Source of the DNA: Pseudomonas vlassakiae
Lineage (GTDB): Bacteria; Pseudomonadota; Gammaproteobacteria; Pseudomonadales; Pseudomonadaceae
Reading direction: 5' to 3'
NCBI RefSeq assembly: GCF_014269035.2
Contig: NZ_JABWRP020000011.1
Location: 148,409-212,408, forward strand
Length of the DNA stretch: 64,000 nt
Made by a program: the position numbers and the translations under genes. The notes beneath the pieces were generated by a model. That model was not told the origin of the DNA. It ran no database searches and worked only from the letters and a program-made list of their open reading frames with translations. Shown piece after piece: positions 19,774 through 28,379 of this stretch (position 1 is its first letter; the number at the start of each line of letters is the position of its first letter).

Positions 19774-20688
19774 ATGAACAAAAGAATCGCCTTGCTGCTG
19801 GGTGCGGCCCTGCTGTTTGCAGGATTTGCCCAGGCAGCGGAAAAACCACTGATCCGCATCGGTGCGCGGGTGTTCACCGAACAGACCGTGCTTGCCGAAA
19901 TCACCGCGCAGTACCTGCGCGCCAACGGCTTCGACGTACGTGTCACCTCCGGCCTGGGCAGCAGCATCGCGCGCCAGGCCCAGGAAACCGGCCAGCTCGA
20001 CCTGATGTGGGAATACACCGGCGTATCGCTGGTCTCGTACAACCATATCGACGAGCGCATGCCCAGTGCCGAGGCCACCTACGCCAAGGTCAAGGAACTG
20101 GACGCGAAGAAGGACCTGATCTGGCTGACCCCCTCGAAGTTCAGCAACACCTACGCCCTGGGCTTGCCCAAGCAGGTGGCCGAGGCTTATCCACAGGTCA
20201 ACACGATCAGCGATCTCAACCAGGTGCTGCGTGACGAAAGCCAGCGCAAGCACCTGGTGGCACTGGACACCGAGTTCGCCAACCGTCCGGACGGGCTGGT
20301 CGGCCTCAAGGCGATGTACGACCTGCAAGTGGGCCGCGCCAACATTCGCCAGATGGATGCCGGCCTGGTCTACACCGCGATGCACAACAACCAGGTGTTC
20401 GCCGGCCTCGTGTACACCACCGACGGCCGCCTGAGCGCGTTCAACCTCAAGCTGCTGGAAGACGACAAGCACTACTTCCCCGACTACACCGCCGCCCCGG
20501 TGGTGCGCAAACAGGTGCTCGACGCCAACCCGAAACTGGCCGGCCTGCTCAAGCCGCTGGCCGAGCAACTGGACGACGAAACCATGCGCCAGCTCAATGC
20601 CAAGGTCGACGTCGAGCACCAGAACCCGTCCACGGTGGCCGCCGCCTTCCTGCGTGAGCACCCACTGCAAAGCGAGGTACAGCCATGA
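19774..20688 (+). CDS. opuCC: Glycine betaine/choline substrate-binding protein (OpuCC-like)
   Basis: A 304-residue periplasmic binding protein of the OpuAC/OpuCC family with signal peptide MNKRIALLLGAALLFAGFAQA. Family landmarks are RIGARVFTEQTVLAEI, LDLMWEYTGVSLVSYNHI near residues 75-92, and LVYTAMHNNQVFAGLVYTTD near 200. The ATG at 19774 has GAGGGA upstream; the frame reaches back into the permease gene, but the signal peptide fixes the start. It has no lipobox, so the mature protein is soluble in the periplasm. Its last four bases overlap the next gene (ATGA). Confidence 0.92.
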   Translation: MNKRIALLLGAALLFAGFAQAAEKPLIRIGARVFTEQTVLAEITAQYLRANGFDVRVTSGLGSSIARQAQETGQLDLMWEYTGVSLVSYNHIDERMPSAEATYAKVKELDAKKDLIWLTPSKFSNTYALGLPKQVAEAYPQVNTISDLNQVLRDESQRKHLVALDTEFANRPDGLVGLKAMYDLQVGRANIRQMDAGLVYTAMHNNQVFAGLVYTTDGRLSAFNLKLLEDDKHYFPDYTAAPVVRKQVLDANPKLAGLLKPLAEQLDDETMRQLNAKVDVEHQNPSTVAAAFLREHPLQSEVQP

Positions 20689-21338
20689 GCCTGCTCGACA
20701 CGTTCGCCCACCTCGACTGGGCCCAGGTGCTGCAACTGACCTGGCAGCACATCATGCTGGTCGGCGTCGCCGTGGGCCTGGCGATCATCGTCGGCGTGCC
20801 GCTGGGCATCCTGATGACGCGCTTCCCGGCTGTTGCCGGCCCATTGCAAGCCAGCGCCACCGTGCTGCTGACCATCCCTTCCATCGCCCTGTTCGGCCTG
20901 CTGCTGCCGTTCTATTCCAAGTTCGGCCAGGGCCTCGGGCCGCTGCCGGCGATCACGGCGGTGTTCCTCTACTCACTGCTGCCGATCCTGCGCAACACCT
21001 ACCTCGCGCTGACCAACGTCGAGCCCGGCATTCGTGAAGCAGCGCGGGGCATCGGCATGACCTTCGGCCAGCGCCTGCGCATGGTCGAACTGCCGATCGC
21101 GGTGCCGGTGATCCTCGCTGGCGTGCGCACCGCCGTCGTGATGAACATCGGCGTCATGACCATCGCCGCCACCATCGGCGCTGGCGGCCTGGGCGTGCTC
21201 ATCCTCACCTCCATCAGCCGCAGCGACATGTCGATGCTGCTGGTCGGCGCCGTGCTGGTCAGCCTGCTGGCGATCATCGCCGACCTGCTCCTGCAAACCC
21301 TGCAACGTGCCCTGACTCCAGAAGGACTGCGCTCATGA
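20685..21338 (+). CDS. opuCB: Glycine betaine/choline ABC transporter permease (OpuCB-like)
   Basis: A 217-residue BPD permease. It has the segments WQHIMLVGVAVGLAIIVGVP, LLTIPSIALFGLLLPF and the coupling loop GIREAARGIGMTFGQRLRMV, followed by ELPIAVPVILAGVRTAVVMN and TIGAGGLGVLI. It is the shorter partner of the permease at 19047. Start and stop both overlap neighbours by four bases, pointing to coupled translation with the binding protein and ATPase genes. Confidence 0.93.
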   Translation: MSLLDTFAHLDWAQVLQLTWQHIMLVGVAVGLAIIVGVPLGILMTRFPAVAGPLQASATVLLTIPSIALFGLLLPFYSKFGQGLGPLPAITAVFLYSLLPILRNTYLALTNVEPGIREAARGIGMTFGQRLRMVELPIAVPVILAGVRTAVVMNIGVMTIAATIGAGGLGVLILTSISRSDMSMLLVGAVLVSLLAIIADLLLQTLQRALTPEGLRS

Positions 21339-22492
21339 TCGAACTCAAGAACCTCAGCAAAACCTTCAACGTCAACGGCAAGGACGTCAAAGCCGTCGAC
21401 GCGGTCAGCCTTACCGTCAACGAAGGCGAAATCTGCGTGTTCCTCGGCCCTTCGGGCTGCGGCAAGAGCACCACGCTGAAGATGATCAACCGCCTGATCA
21501 CGCCCACCTCCGGCCAGGTGTTCATCAATGGCGAAGACACCAGCGCGCTGGACGAAGTCACCCTGCGCCGGCACATCGGCTACGTGATCCAGCAGATCGG
21601 CCTGTTCCCCAACATGACCATCGAAGAGAACATCACCGTGGTCCCGCGCCTGCTCGGCTGGGACAAGCAGAAGTGCCACGAGCGCGCCCGCGAGCTGATG
21701 CACATGATCAAGCTCGAACCCAAGCAGTACCTGCAGCGCTACCCCCGCGAGCTGTCCGGTGGCCAGCAGCAGCGCATCGGCGTGATCCGGGCGCTGGCCG
21801 CAGAAGCGCCGGTGCTGCTGATGGACGAGCCGTTCGGCGCGGTCGATCCGATCAACCGCGAGATGATCCAGAACGAGTTCTTCGAGATGCAGCGGGCACT
21901 GAACAAGACCGTGATCATGGTCAGCCATGACATCGACGAGGCGATCAAGCTGGGTGACAAGATCGCCATCTTCCGCGCTGGCAAGCTGCTGCAGCTGGAC
22001 CACCCGGATACCTTGCTGGCGCACCCGGTGGATGACTTCGTGAGCAACTTCGTCGGCCAGGACAGCACGCTCAAGCGCCTGTTGCTGGTACGTGCCGAGG
22101 ATGCCGCGGACAACGCGCCCTCGGTGAGCCCGCAGACGCCGGTGAGCGATGCTCTGGAGCTGCTCGACGAGCACGACCGTCGCTATGTGGTGGTGACCGA
22201 CGGGCAGAACAAGGCACTGGGGTATGTGCGCCGGCGTGACATGCACCGCCAGCAAGGTACCTGTGGCGATTTCCTGCGGCCGTTCAATGCCACGGCGTCG
22301 CATGACGAGCACCTGCGCATCCTGTTGTCGCGAATGTACGAGTTCAACCGGGCCTGGTTGCCGGTGCTGGACGCCGAACAGGTGTTTCTGGGTGAGGTAA
22401 CCCAGGAGTCGATTGCGGCTTACCTGAGCTCGGGGCGATCGCGGGGGGCGAAGACCAGCATTGTCTCGCCGGCTGAGGCGGTCGCTTCTTAA
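21335..22492 (+). CDS. opuCA: Glycine betaine/choline ABC transporter ATPase with CBS pair (OpuCA-like)
   Basis: A 385-residue ATPase. Walker A GPSGCGKS is at residues 38-45, the Q-loop IQQIGLFPNMTIEENI near 86-101, the signature LSGGQQQRIGVIRAL near 140, and Walker B VLLMDEPFGAVDP follows. After the ATPase domain come two CBS-like regions (about 255-375, with SDALELLDEHDRRYVVVTDG and a second motif RMYEFNRAWLPVLDAEQVFL). In OpuA and OpuCA the CBS pair senses ionic strength or c-di-AMP and gates transport. It ends the operon; a strong REP palindrome follows. Confidence 0.95.
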   Translation: MIELKNLSKTFNVNGKDVKAVDAVSLTVNEGEICVFLGPSGCGKSTTLKMINRLITPTSGQVFINGEDTSALDEVTLRRHIGYVIQQIGLFPNMTIEENITVVPRLLGWDKQKCHERARELMHMIKLEPKQYLQRYPRELSGGQQQRIGVIRALAAEAPVLLMDEPFGAVDPINREMIQNEFFEMQRALNKTVIMVSHDIDEAIKLGDKIAIFRAGKLLQLDHPDTLLAHPVDDFVSNFVGQDSTLKRLLLVRAEDAADNAPSVSPQTPVSDALELLDEHDRRYVVVTDGQNKALGYVRRRDMHRQQGTCGDFLRPFNATASHDEHLRILLSRMYEFNRAWLPVLDAEQVFLGEVTQESIAAYLSSGRSRGAKTSIVSPAEAVAS

Positions 22493-22514
22493 TCGCAGGG
22501 GGTGCTTTGCACCC

Positions 22515-22602
22515 CTTTCGCGACACAAGGCCGCTCCCACAGGTATTGCGCAGAGTTGGAAGCTGTCGCTGTACATGTGGGAGCGGCCTTGTGTCGCGAA
22601 AG
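22515..22602. repeat. REP pair with perfect 26-bp arms
   Basis: CTTTCGCGACACAAGGCCGC then TCCCAC (22515-22540) is perfectly complementary to 22577-22602. Smaller GC hairpins flank it (GGGGGTGCTTTGCACCCC on the left, GGGCCGCAGAGCGGCCC on the right). It belongs to the subfamily with core GTGGGAGCGGCCTTG, seen again at 54927-55039, and lies between convergent operons, where it probably also stops transcription. Confidence 0.8.
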
Positions 22603-22631
22603 GGCCGCAGAGCGGCCCCGGCTATCGCGGA

Positions 22632-25103
22632 TCAGAACCCTACACTGGCCTGCACATAGAAGGTCCGCGGCTCGCCGACATAGATGCCGGCATTGTTGTC
22701 GCTGGAGCGGGTGAAGTACTGCTTGTCGAACAGGTTCTTCACCCCCGCCGCCAGCTTCAGGTTGGACAGGTCCGCGCCGAACTCATACCCGCCACGGGCA
22801 TGCCAGGTCACATACCCCGGAATATCGCCGTACTGCCCATCGGCACTCGGCTCGGTGATGTAATCACCGTTGAAGCTGCCATCGGCATTGATTCCGGTCC
22901 CTGGCGCACGCTGCTTGGACTGGGCGTAGGCATCCAGATTCCAGGTCCAGCGGTTGATCGCGTAGCGCACCCCGGCAGTGGCCACCTGACGCGAATAGAA
23001 CGGCAGGTCACGGCTCTTGAAACCGGGAATATCCCCTTCATAGGTCGCGCGGGTATAGGTGTAGCCACCGCTCACCGACAGCCCCTCCAGGCGCGGATCC
23101 AGTCCGGCCAGGTCATAACGTGCAGAGGCCTCTATGCCCTGGTGCCTGGTCGCCCCGAGGTTGGTCCAGCCCACGTCGTTGCTGATGTACTGCAGCTCGT
23201 CATCGAAGTCGATGTAGAACGCCGTCAGCTCGCCGGCGAAGCCGCCGTTGTCATAACGGGTCCCCAGCTCATAGGTCTTGGCTTTTTCCGGCTCCAGGCC
23301 GTTGGCCGTGCTGTTGCCGGTGCCGCCCTGGCCCAGCTGGAAGTACTGCAGGCTGCCGAACGAGGTCTCGTAGTTGGCGAACACTTTCCACGCATCGGAG
23401 ATGTGGTACATCACGCTCAGCGCCGGCAATGGCTCGTTGCTGGTGATGCTGCGGTTCTTTTCCGCTACCGGCTGGCCGTTGGCACCGAGCACCGGGCGGT
23501 CGCGCCAGTCGGTATTGATGTGTTCGAAGCGGATGCCAGGGGTAATGGTCCAGTTGCCGACATCGATCTTGTCATCGATATAGTAGGCACTGGCTTCGGT
23601 GCCACCGCTGCGGTCCTGGAACACGTGACCGTCGGAGGTCGGCGTGGGCGTCGGCACATTGTCGATCAGCGCCAGGCGGGTCGACTGCTCGCGCATGGCT
23701 TCTTTCAGATAGCGATAGCCGACACTGACTTCCTGGGTGGTAGGGCCGGCGAAGAAGATCCGCGACACCCGTGGCTCGATGGCGAAGGTGTGGTAGTTGC
23801 GCGGGTAAGACGACAGGGTCTTCATGTCGCGGGCGGCGATGGCGCTGCCACGGAAGCTGTCGGTGTAGTAGGTCAGCACTTCGAACTGGGTGGCATCGTC
23901 GAGCTGGCGCTGCCACTTGAACGACACGTCCTTGCGCCGGCCGGCGAAGTAATCGTAGTCGCGCAGCGACTGGTACGGGTTGCTGTCGTACTGGGCCTGG
24001 GTCAGGCCACCGGGCATGTCGGCACGGCCATCGTAGTAGTGGAAGTTGAGCCAGAACTCATCGACGTCGGTCGGTGCCCAGTGGGTCTTGAGGATGACGT
24101 CGTCGATGTCGTTGCCGTTGTTGCTTTCGCGATAGCCATTGCCGTTCACACCGGTATAGAGCAAAGCCACACCCATGCCATTGTCGGCGGTGCCGCCGAC
24201 GAACGCCGACTCGGTGTGCTTCCAGCCACCATGCCGGGAAGTTTCCAGCGTGGTGGACAGTTCAGCCGACGGCTTTTCGGGAATCGCCCGGGTCACGAAG
24301 TTGATCACCCCGCCGACGTTCTGCGGGCCATAACGCACAGAGCCCGCACCGCGCACCACGTCAATGCTGTCGAGGTTGCCCGAGGAGATGGGTGCCATCG
24401 ACAGCTGCGGCTGGCCATAGGGCGCAAAGGCTGCCGGAATGCCGTCGATCAGCACGGTCGAGCGCGGCGACAGCCGCGAGGTCAGGCCGCGCACACCTAC
24501 GTTCAGCGACAGGTCACTGCCACCGGTGCCGTTGCTGTCCTGCACCTGCACCCCCGGGATGCCGCGCAGCACGTCACGCACGTTCATCGCGCCCTTCTCT
24601 TCCATCGCCTCGCGGCGTACCACGGTACGTGCGCCAGGGTGGTTCTGCACCACGGCCTGGTCGGCATCACCCAGCCAGTCACCGACCACCTTCACATCGG
24701 TAGGCGCCAGCTCCAGGCTGCCGGTGGTGAGCGTGCCGGCAGTTTGGGCCGGTTTCACCACTACCGTGTCTTCGGACTTCTCGTAGGTCAGGCCGCTGCC
24801 CTGCAGCAGTTGCTGCAGGGCCTGCTCAGGCGCCAGGTTGCCGGACACCGCCGGGGCCTGCTTGCCGGCTACCAGTTCGGGGCTGAAGAACAGCTGCAGG
24901 TCAGTCTGCTGGCCCAACTGGCTCAGCGCCGAGGCCAACGGCTGCGCCTGGATCTGGATTGTGCGCTCGGCCTGCCCGGCCTGAACGTTCACGGTCACGG
25001 CGCTGACCGCCAAGGCCAGCGCCAGAGCGCTGAGGCGTGGAAACGGTTTGTTGTTGTTCACGTCGTCGAAACATCCGGAAGAAGGAATAAACGCCAACCG
25101 CAT
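22632..25103 (-). CDS. fecA: TonB-dependent ferric citrate receptor/transducer (FecA-like)
   Basis: An outer membrane receptor of up to 823 residues. After the signal region (ending VNVQAGQA) comes an STN signalling domain (about residues 45-100: IQIQAQPLASALSQLGQQTD), which marks it as a transducer. The plug follows (VLRGIPGVQVQDSNGTGGSD and the RGAGSVRYGPQNVGGVINFV motif). The barrel carries the FecA-like FAGRRKDVSFKW, and the C-terminus ends in YVQASVGF with a final Phe. The start is uncertain: ATG at 25103 lacks a clear Shine-Dalgarno, and a GTG 15 codons in would give MNNNKPFPRLSALALALA, a more normal signal peptide. Linkage to fecI and fecR supports ferric citrate, though another ferric chelate is possible. 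Confidence 0.92.
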   Translation of the reverse strand: MRLAFIPSSGCFDDVNNNKPFPRLSALALALAVSAVTVNVQAGQAERTIQIQAQPLASALSQLGQQTDLQLFFSPELVAGKQAPAVSGNLAPEQALQQLLQGSGLTYEKSEDTVVVKPAQTAGTLTTGSLELAPTDVKVVGDWLGDADQAVVQNHPGARTVVRREAMEEKGAMNVRDVLRGIPGVQVQDSNGTGGSDLSLNVGVRGLTSRLSPRSTVLIDGIPAAFAPYGQPQLSMAPISSGNLDSIDVVRGAGSVRYGPQNVGGVINFVTRAIPEKPSAELSTTLETSRHGGWKHTESAFVGGTADNGMGVALLYTGVNGNGYRESNNGNDIDDVILKTHWAPTDVDEFWLNFHYYDGRADMPGGLTQAQYDSNPYQSLRDYDYFAGRRKDVSFKWQRQLDDATQFEVLTYYTDSFRGSAIAARDMKTLSSYPRNYHTFAIEPRVSRIFFAGPTTQEVSVGYRYLKEAMREQSTRLALIDNVPTPTPTSDGHVFQDRSGGTEASAYYIDDKIDVGNWTITPGIRFEHINTDWRDRPVLGANGQPVAEKNRSITSNEPLPALSVMYHISDAWKVFANYETSFGSLQYFQLGQGGTGNSTANGLEPEKAKTYELGTRYDNGGFAGELTAFYIDFDDELQYISNDVGWTNLGATRHQGIEASARYDLAGLDPRLEGLSVSGGYTYTRATYEGDIPGFKSRDLPFYSRQVATAGVRYAINRWTWNLDAYAQSKQRAPGTGINADGSFNGDYITEPSADGQYGDIPGYVTWHARGGYEFGADLSNLKLAAGVKNLFDKQYFTRSSDNNAGIYVGEPRTFYVQASVGF

Positions 25104-25168
25104 GCAAATGGAAATGCTTGGCAGTTGCAGCTGACGGGGGAGACGAACGAGCGGAAAAAAACCTGAAT

Positions 25169-26152
25169 CTATTTCGCGACTATTTCGCGGGAACCGTCTT
25201 CATGGGCCTTGATCGCCACCGGCAGGATGCTCGGCAAGGCGCGCAGCAGCGCGTCCGTGTCATCGGTGCTGAAGGTGCTGGAAAGGCGCAGTTGGGCAAC
25301 CTTGCCAGGTGCCACGCGCAAAGGCTGGGTGCGGTAACGCGACACTTCGGCTACCACATCGGCGAGGGTGGCGTTGTCGAACACCAGCTTGCCCTGACGC
25401 CAGGCGGTCAGCTTGGCGGCGTCCACTGCCTGGGGCGCGGCAACTCGCCCATGCGCATCGATAGAGGAACCCTGACCTGCCCCCAGTTGCGCCAGCGAAG
25501 TGTCGCGGCCCTGCACGCGCACCGAGCCCTGTTCGACCGCCACCCGGGTAGCTGCAGGGTCCAGGCGCACATCGAAACGGGTGCCGGTGACGATCACGCT
25601 GCCTTGGGCGGTGTCGACCACGAACGGACGGCTGCGGTCAGGGGCGACGATGAACATCGCCTCACCTGCGTTCAGTTGAACATGACGACGACCTGGGCTG
25701 AAATCGACCTGCAGCTCGGTTGCGCTGTTGAGTTCAAGGCGCGAACCATCTGGCAGCTCGACCTGACGGCGCTCGCCAAAGGCGGTCTGCAGCTGACCCT
25801 GGTGATTGAGCTGTTGCTGCTGCCAGGCCGTCCAGCCCAGCCCCAGTGCCACCACCGCCACACTGGCCGCCAGTGCCTGGCGCAGCAGGCGCCGTTGCGG
25901 CAGCTGTGGGATCGGGTCCGGCTCGCACAGCGCTTCGAGGCGCTGGCGGGGGATCAGCTGCGCCGCGCTCCAGACCGTGGCCAGGGCATCGTACTCAACA
26001 CGATGGCTGGGATCGGCAGCCAGCCAGGTACGCAGCTGCTTTTGCAGCGCGGCATCGCGCGGCGCATCCTGTATGCGGACGAACCATGCGGCCGCCTGCT
26101 CACGGACGGTCTCGGAACCGTGCTGTTTCATGGGAATGGTCTCCTGACTCAT
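25169..26152 (-). CDS. fecR: FecR-family anti-sigma/sigma regulator
   Basis: A 327-residue FecR-type membrane protein. The N-terminal cytoplasmic DUF4880 part holds AAAWFVRIQDAPRDAALQ and LRTWLAADPSHRVEYDAL, typical of sigma-factor binding. One transmembrane helix (LAASVAVVALGLGWTAW) lies near residues 95-112. The periplasmic FecR domain follows (ELPDGSRLELNSATEL, GEAMFIVAPDRSRPFVVDTA, TGTRFDVRL) and should contact the FecA signalling domain. Start at 26152 overlaps the fecI stop by four bases; an internal ATG eight codons in (MKQHGS) is an alternative. Confidence 0.93.
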   Translation of the reverse strand: MSQETIPMKQHGSETVREQAAAWFVRIQDAPRDAALQKQLRTWLAADPSHRVEYDALATVWSAAQLIPRQRLEALCEPDPIPQLPQRRLLRQALAASVAVVALGLGWTAWQQQQLNHQGQLQTAFGERRQVELPDGSRLELNSATELQVDFSPGRRHVQLNAGEAMFIVAPDRSRPFVVDTAQGSVIVTGTRFDVRLDPAATRVAVEQGSVRVQGRDTSLAQLGAGQGSSIDAHGRVAAPQAVDAAKLTAWRQGKLVFDNATLADVVAEVSRYRTQPLRVAPGKVAQLRLSSTFSTDDTDALLRALPSILPVAIKAHEDGSREIVAK

Positions 26153-26637
26153 CGTGCCGACACATCCAAGTGCTCACGCAGATGTCGGAGCGTGCGGATC
26201 ATATACTTTTCGACCATGTTCTTGGTCAAACCCATGCGCTCGGCGATCTCGGCCTGGCTCAGGCCTTCAAGCTTCTGCCAGATGAACACCCGGCGGCAAT
26301 TCAGCGGCAACTCGGCTAACGCCCGCTCGACGCTGTCGGCCAGTTCCAGGGCCTGGACGTAGGCTTCCGGATCGTCGCTGCTGGCCACGCCTTCATCGAA
26401 CGCTTCCAGTTCCAGGGCCTGACGCCGGTCTTCGCGACGGAAACCATCCACGGCGATGTTGCGGGCGGTCTGGTGCAGGTAGGCACGGGGCTGCTCGACC
26501 TGTTCGCGCGGGTTTTCCAGCACCCGGAGGAAGGCATCGTGCGTGAGGTCCTCGGCCTGCTGACGACTGCGCAACTTGCGCGTCCAGGTGCCGATCAGCT
26601 CATGGTAGTGGTCGAGGAAGCCTTTGTGTGCGGACAC
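26149..26637 (-). CDS. fecI: ECF RNA polymerase sigma factor FecI
   Basis: A 162-residue extracytoplasmic-function sigma factor. Region 2 is seen as YHELIGTWTRKLRSRQQAED and LTHDAFLRVLENPREQ (about residues 11-46), with RAYLHQTARNIAVDGFRRED following. Region 4 is at about 105-150 (ALAELPLNCRRVFIWQKLEG and LSQAEIAERMGLTKNMVEKY). With FecR and FecA it makes the fecIRA trans-envelope signalling route: loaded receptor activates FecI, which transcribes fecA. A Fur-box-like site lies 32-50 bases upstream, so iron should repress it. Confidence 0.95.
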   Translation of the reverse strand: MSAHKGFLDHYHELIGTWTRKLRSRQQAEDLTHDAFLRVLENPREQVEQPRAYLHQTARNIAVDGFRREDRRQALELEAFDEGVASSDDPEAYVQALELADSVERALAELPLNCRRVFIWQKLEGLSQAEIAERMGLTKNMVEKYMIRTLRHLREHLDVSAR

Positions 26638-26668
26638 GTTCAGGGTCGTCAGGGAGGCGGTTCAGGGT

Positions 26669-26687
26669 GCGAATAGTAATGTTTCTC
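26669..26687 (-). promoter_or_regulatory. Fur-box-like site upstream of fecI
   Basis: The 19-mer GCGAATAGTAATGTTTCTC matches 12 of 19 positions of the classical Fur box by my count, including the GAAT/AAT half-site spacing. It lies just upstream of the fecI start on the minus strand, the expected place for iron repression of an ECF sigma gene. Confidence 0.55.
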
Positions 26688-27143
26688 ATCCATAACGGCA
26701 AATCTGCCCGACGGTAACAAAAAATTTATGGGGTTTTTCATGCACGGCAGTGCCAGGGAAATGTGGCCATAAATATGAACACCTGAGGCCTTTTCGCGGG
26801 CCCGCCCGCCCCCACGGGAATCGCTTGATGCCTGTAAAAAGGGGCTTGCCTGCGCAGGGGTCAAAACGCTCCATTCCACAATTTTTTACGCTTGAAACAC
26901 CCCGGGGAACATCAGCCGGTCATGCGAGTCGGTTATTCAACGGGTAGGGGGTCGATCAACGACGATCGCACCGGGATTGCCTGTTGATTCTGCATTCTTC
27001 ACGCCCTAAAGTGCGCGCCGAACGTCCATGCTGGAAACGATCCATCCGGCTCAAGTACTGAGTAGGCGAACCAAAGTGGGGATACGGAGGACGTTCAGTT
27101 TGCAGCCACTTAATCATTCAGTTTGCCCATGGAGTCCCTGAGC
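26688..27143. other. Long divergent intergenic region, fecI to speC leader
   Basis: About 450 bases with no supported gene. The fecI side is AT-rich (GTAACAAAAAATTTATGGGG near 26715) and should hold the fecI promoter. A degenerate REP element follows at 26787-26819. The decarboxylase side, roughly 26940-27143, has no coding signal but is an unusually long potential 5' leader, ending with GGAG at 27131-27134 before the ATG. No riboswitch class could be recognised. Confidence 0.5.
26787..26819. repeat. Degenerate single REP element
   Basis: GGCCTTTTCGCGGGCCCGCC followed by CGCCCCCACGGGA resembles the P. putida REP core with several substitutions. It stands alone, unlike the inverted pairs elsewhere in this window. 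Confidence 0.5.
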
Positions 27144-28307
27144 ATGTCGATCCAGGTCGAAGACTATTTCGCGCGTGACACCTTCCAGAAAATGAAGGCG
27201 TTCGCCGACAAGCAGGAAACCCCGTTCGTACTCATCGACACCCAGATGATCAGCCAGGCCTATGACGACCTGCGTGCGGGTTTCGAATTCGCCAAGGTGT
27301 ACTACGCGGTCAAGGCCAACCCGGCCGTCGAGATCATCGACCTGCTCAAGGAAAAAGGCTCGAGCTTCGACATCGCCTCGATCTACGAGCTGGACAAGGT
27401 CATGGGCCGTGGTGTCAGTGCCGACCGCATCAGCTACGGCAACACCATCAAAAAATCCAAGGACATCCGCTACTTCTACGAGAAGGGCGTGCGCCTGTAT
27501 GCCACCGACTCGGAAGCCGACCTGCGCAACATCGCCAAGGCCGCACCGGGCTCGAAAGTGTACGTGCGTATCCTCACCGAGGGCTCGACCACTGCCGACT
27601 GGCCGCTGTCGCGCAAATTCGGCTGCCAGACCGACATGGCCATGGACCTGCTGATCCTTGCCCGTGACCTGGGCCTGGTGCCTTACGGCATTTCCTTCCA
27701 CGTCGGTTCGCAACAGCGCGACATCAGCGTGTGGGACGCGGCCATTGCCAAGGTCAAGGTGATCTTCGAGCGCCTGAAGGAAGAAGACGGCATCGAGCTG
27801 AAGCTGATCAACATGGGTGGCGGCTTCCCGGCCAACTACATCACCCGTACCAACAGCCTCGAGACCTACGCCGAGGAGATCATCCGCTTCCTCAAGGAAG
27901 ACTTCGGTGACGACCTGCCGGAAATCATCCTCGAGCCAGGCCGTTCGCTGATCGCCAACGCCGGTATCCTGGTCAGCGAAGTGGTGCTGGTCGCACGCAA
28001 GTCGCGCACCGCCGTCGAGCGCTGGATCTACACCGACGTGGGCAAGTTCTCCGGCCTGATCGAAACCATGGACGAAGCCATCAAGTTTCCGATCTGGACC
28101 GAGAAGAAAGGCGAAGCCGAAGAAGTGGTCATCGCCGGCCCGACCTGCGACAGCGCCGACATCATGTACGAGAACTACAAGTACGGCCTGCCGTTGAACC
28201 TGGCCATCGGTGACCGCCTGTACTGGCTGTCGACCGGTGCCTACACCACCAGCTACAGCGCAGTGGAATTCAACGGCTTCCCGCCGCTGAAGGCTTACTA
28301 CCTGTAA
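27144..28307 (+). CDS. speC: Ornithine/lysine decarboxylase, PLP fold III
   Basis: A 387-residue decarboxylase of the alanine-racemase-like (fold III) group. The PLP lysine is K57 in YYAVKANP. Further motifs are RISYGNTIKKSKDIRYFYEK, the glycine loop LINMGGGFPANY, EPGRSLIANAG, and the catalytic cysteine region GPTCDSADIMYENY. It makes putrescine from ornithine (or cadaverine from lysine) in the cytoplasm. I use the ATG at 27144 (MSIQVEDYF) with GGAG nine bases upstream, rather than the in-frame TTG at 27123. A textbook terminator follows. The same neighbourhood exists around speC in other pseudomonads, supporting the name. Confidence 0.94.
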   Translation: MSIQVEDYFARDTFQKMKAFADKQETPFVLIDTQMISQAYDDLRAGFEFAKVYYAVKANPAVEIIDLLKEKGSSFDIASIYELDKVMGRGVSADRISYGNTIKKSKDIRYFYEKGVRLYATDSEADLRNIAKAAPGSKVYVRILTEGSTTADWPLSRKFGCQTDMAMDLLILARDLGLVPYGISFHVGSQQRDISVWDAAIAKVKVIFERLKEEDGIELKLINMGGGFPANYITRTNSLETYAEEIIRFLKEDFGDDLPEIILEPGRSLIANAGILVSEVVLVARKSRTAVERWIYTDVGKFSGLIETMDEAIKFPIWTEKKGEAEEVVIAGPTCDSADIMYENYKYGLPLNLAIGDRLYWLSTGAYTTSYSAVEFNGFPPLKAYYL

Positions 28308-28311
28308 TGCG

Positions 28312-28337
28312 AAACGGGGCCGAAAGGCCCCGTTTTC
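28312..28337 (+). terminator. Rho-independent terminator of speC
   Basis: A 10-bp stem AAACGGGGCC / GGCCCCGTTT with GAAA tetraloop, running into TTTTC, begins 5 bases after the speC stop. It is among the clearest terminators here. Confidence 0.9.
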
Positions 28338-28379
28338 ATTTGTGCTGCTGTATCCGCAAAATGGCCGGTACAGGCCATA

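Noticed and set aside
22461..25166. A 901-codon open frame on the plus strand opposite fecA
   Set aside because: It mirrors the codon pattern of fecA on the other strand, has the Val/Gly/His/Arg-rich make-up typical of GC-rich antisense frames, and resembles no protein.
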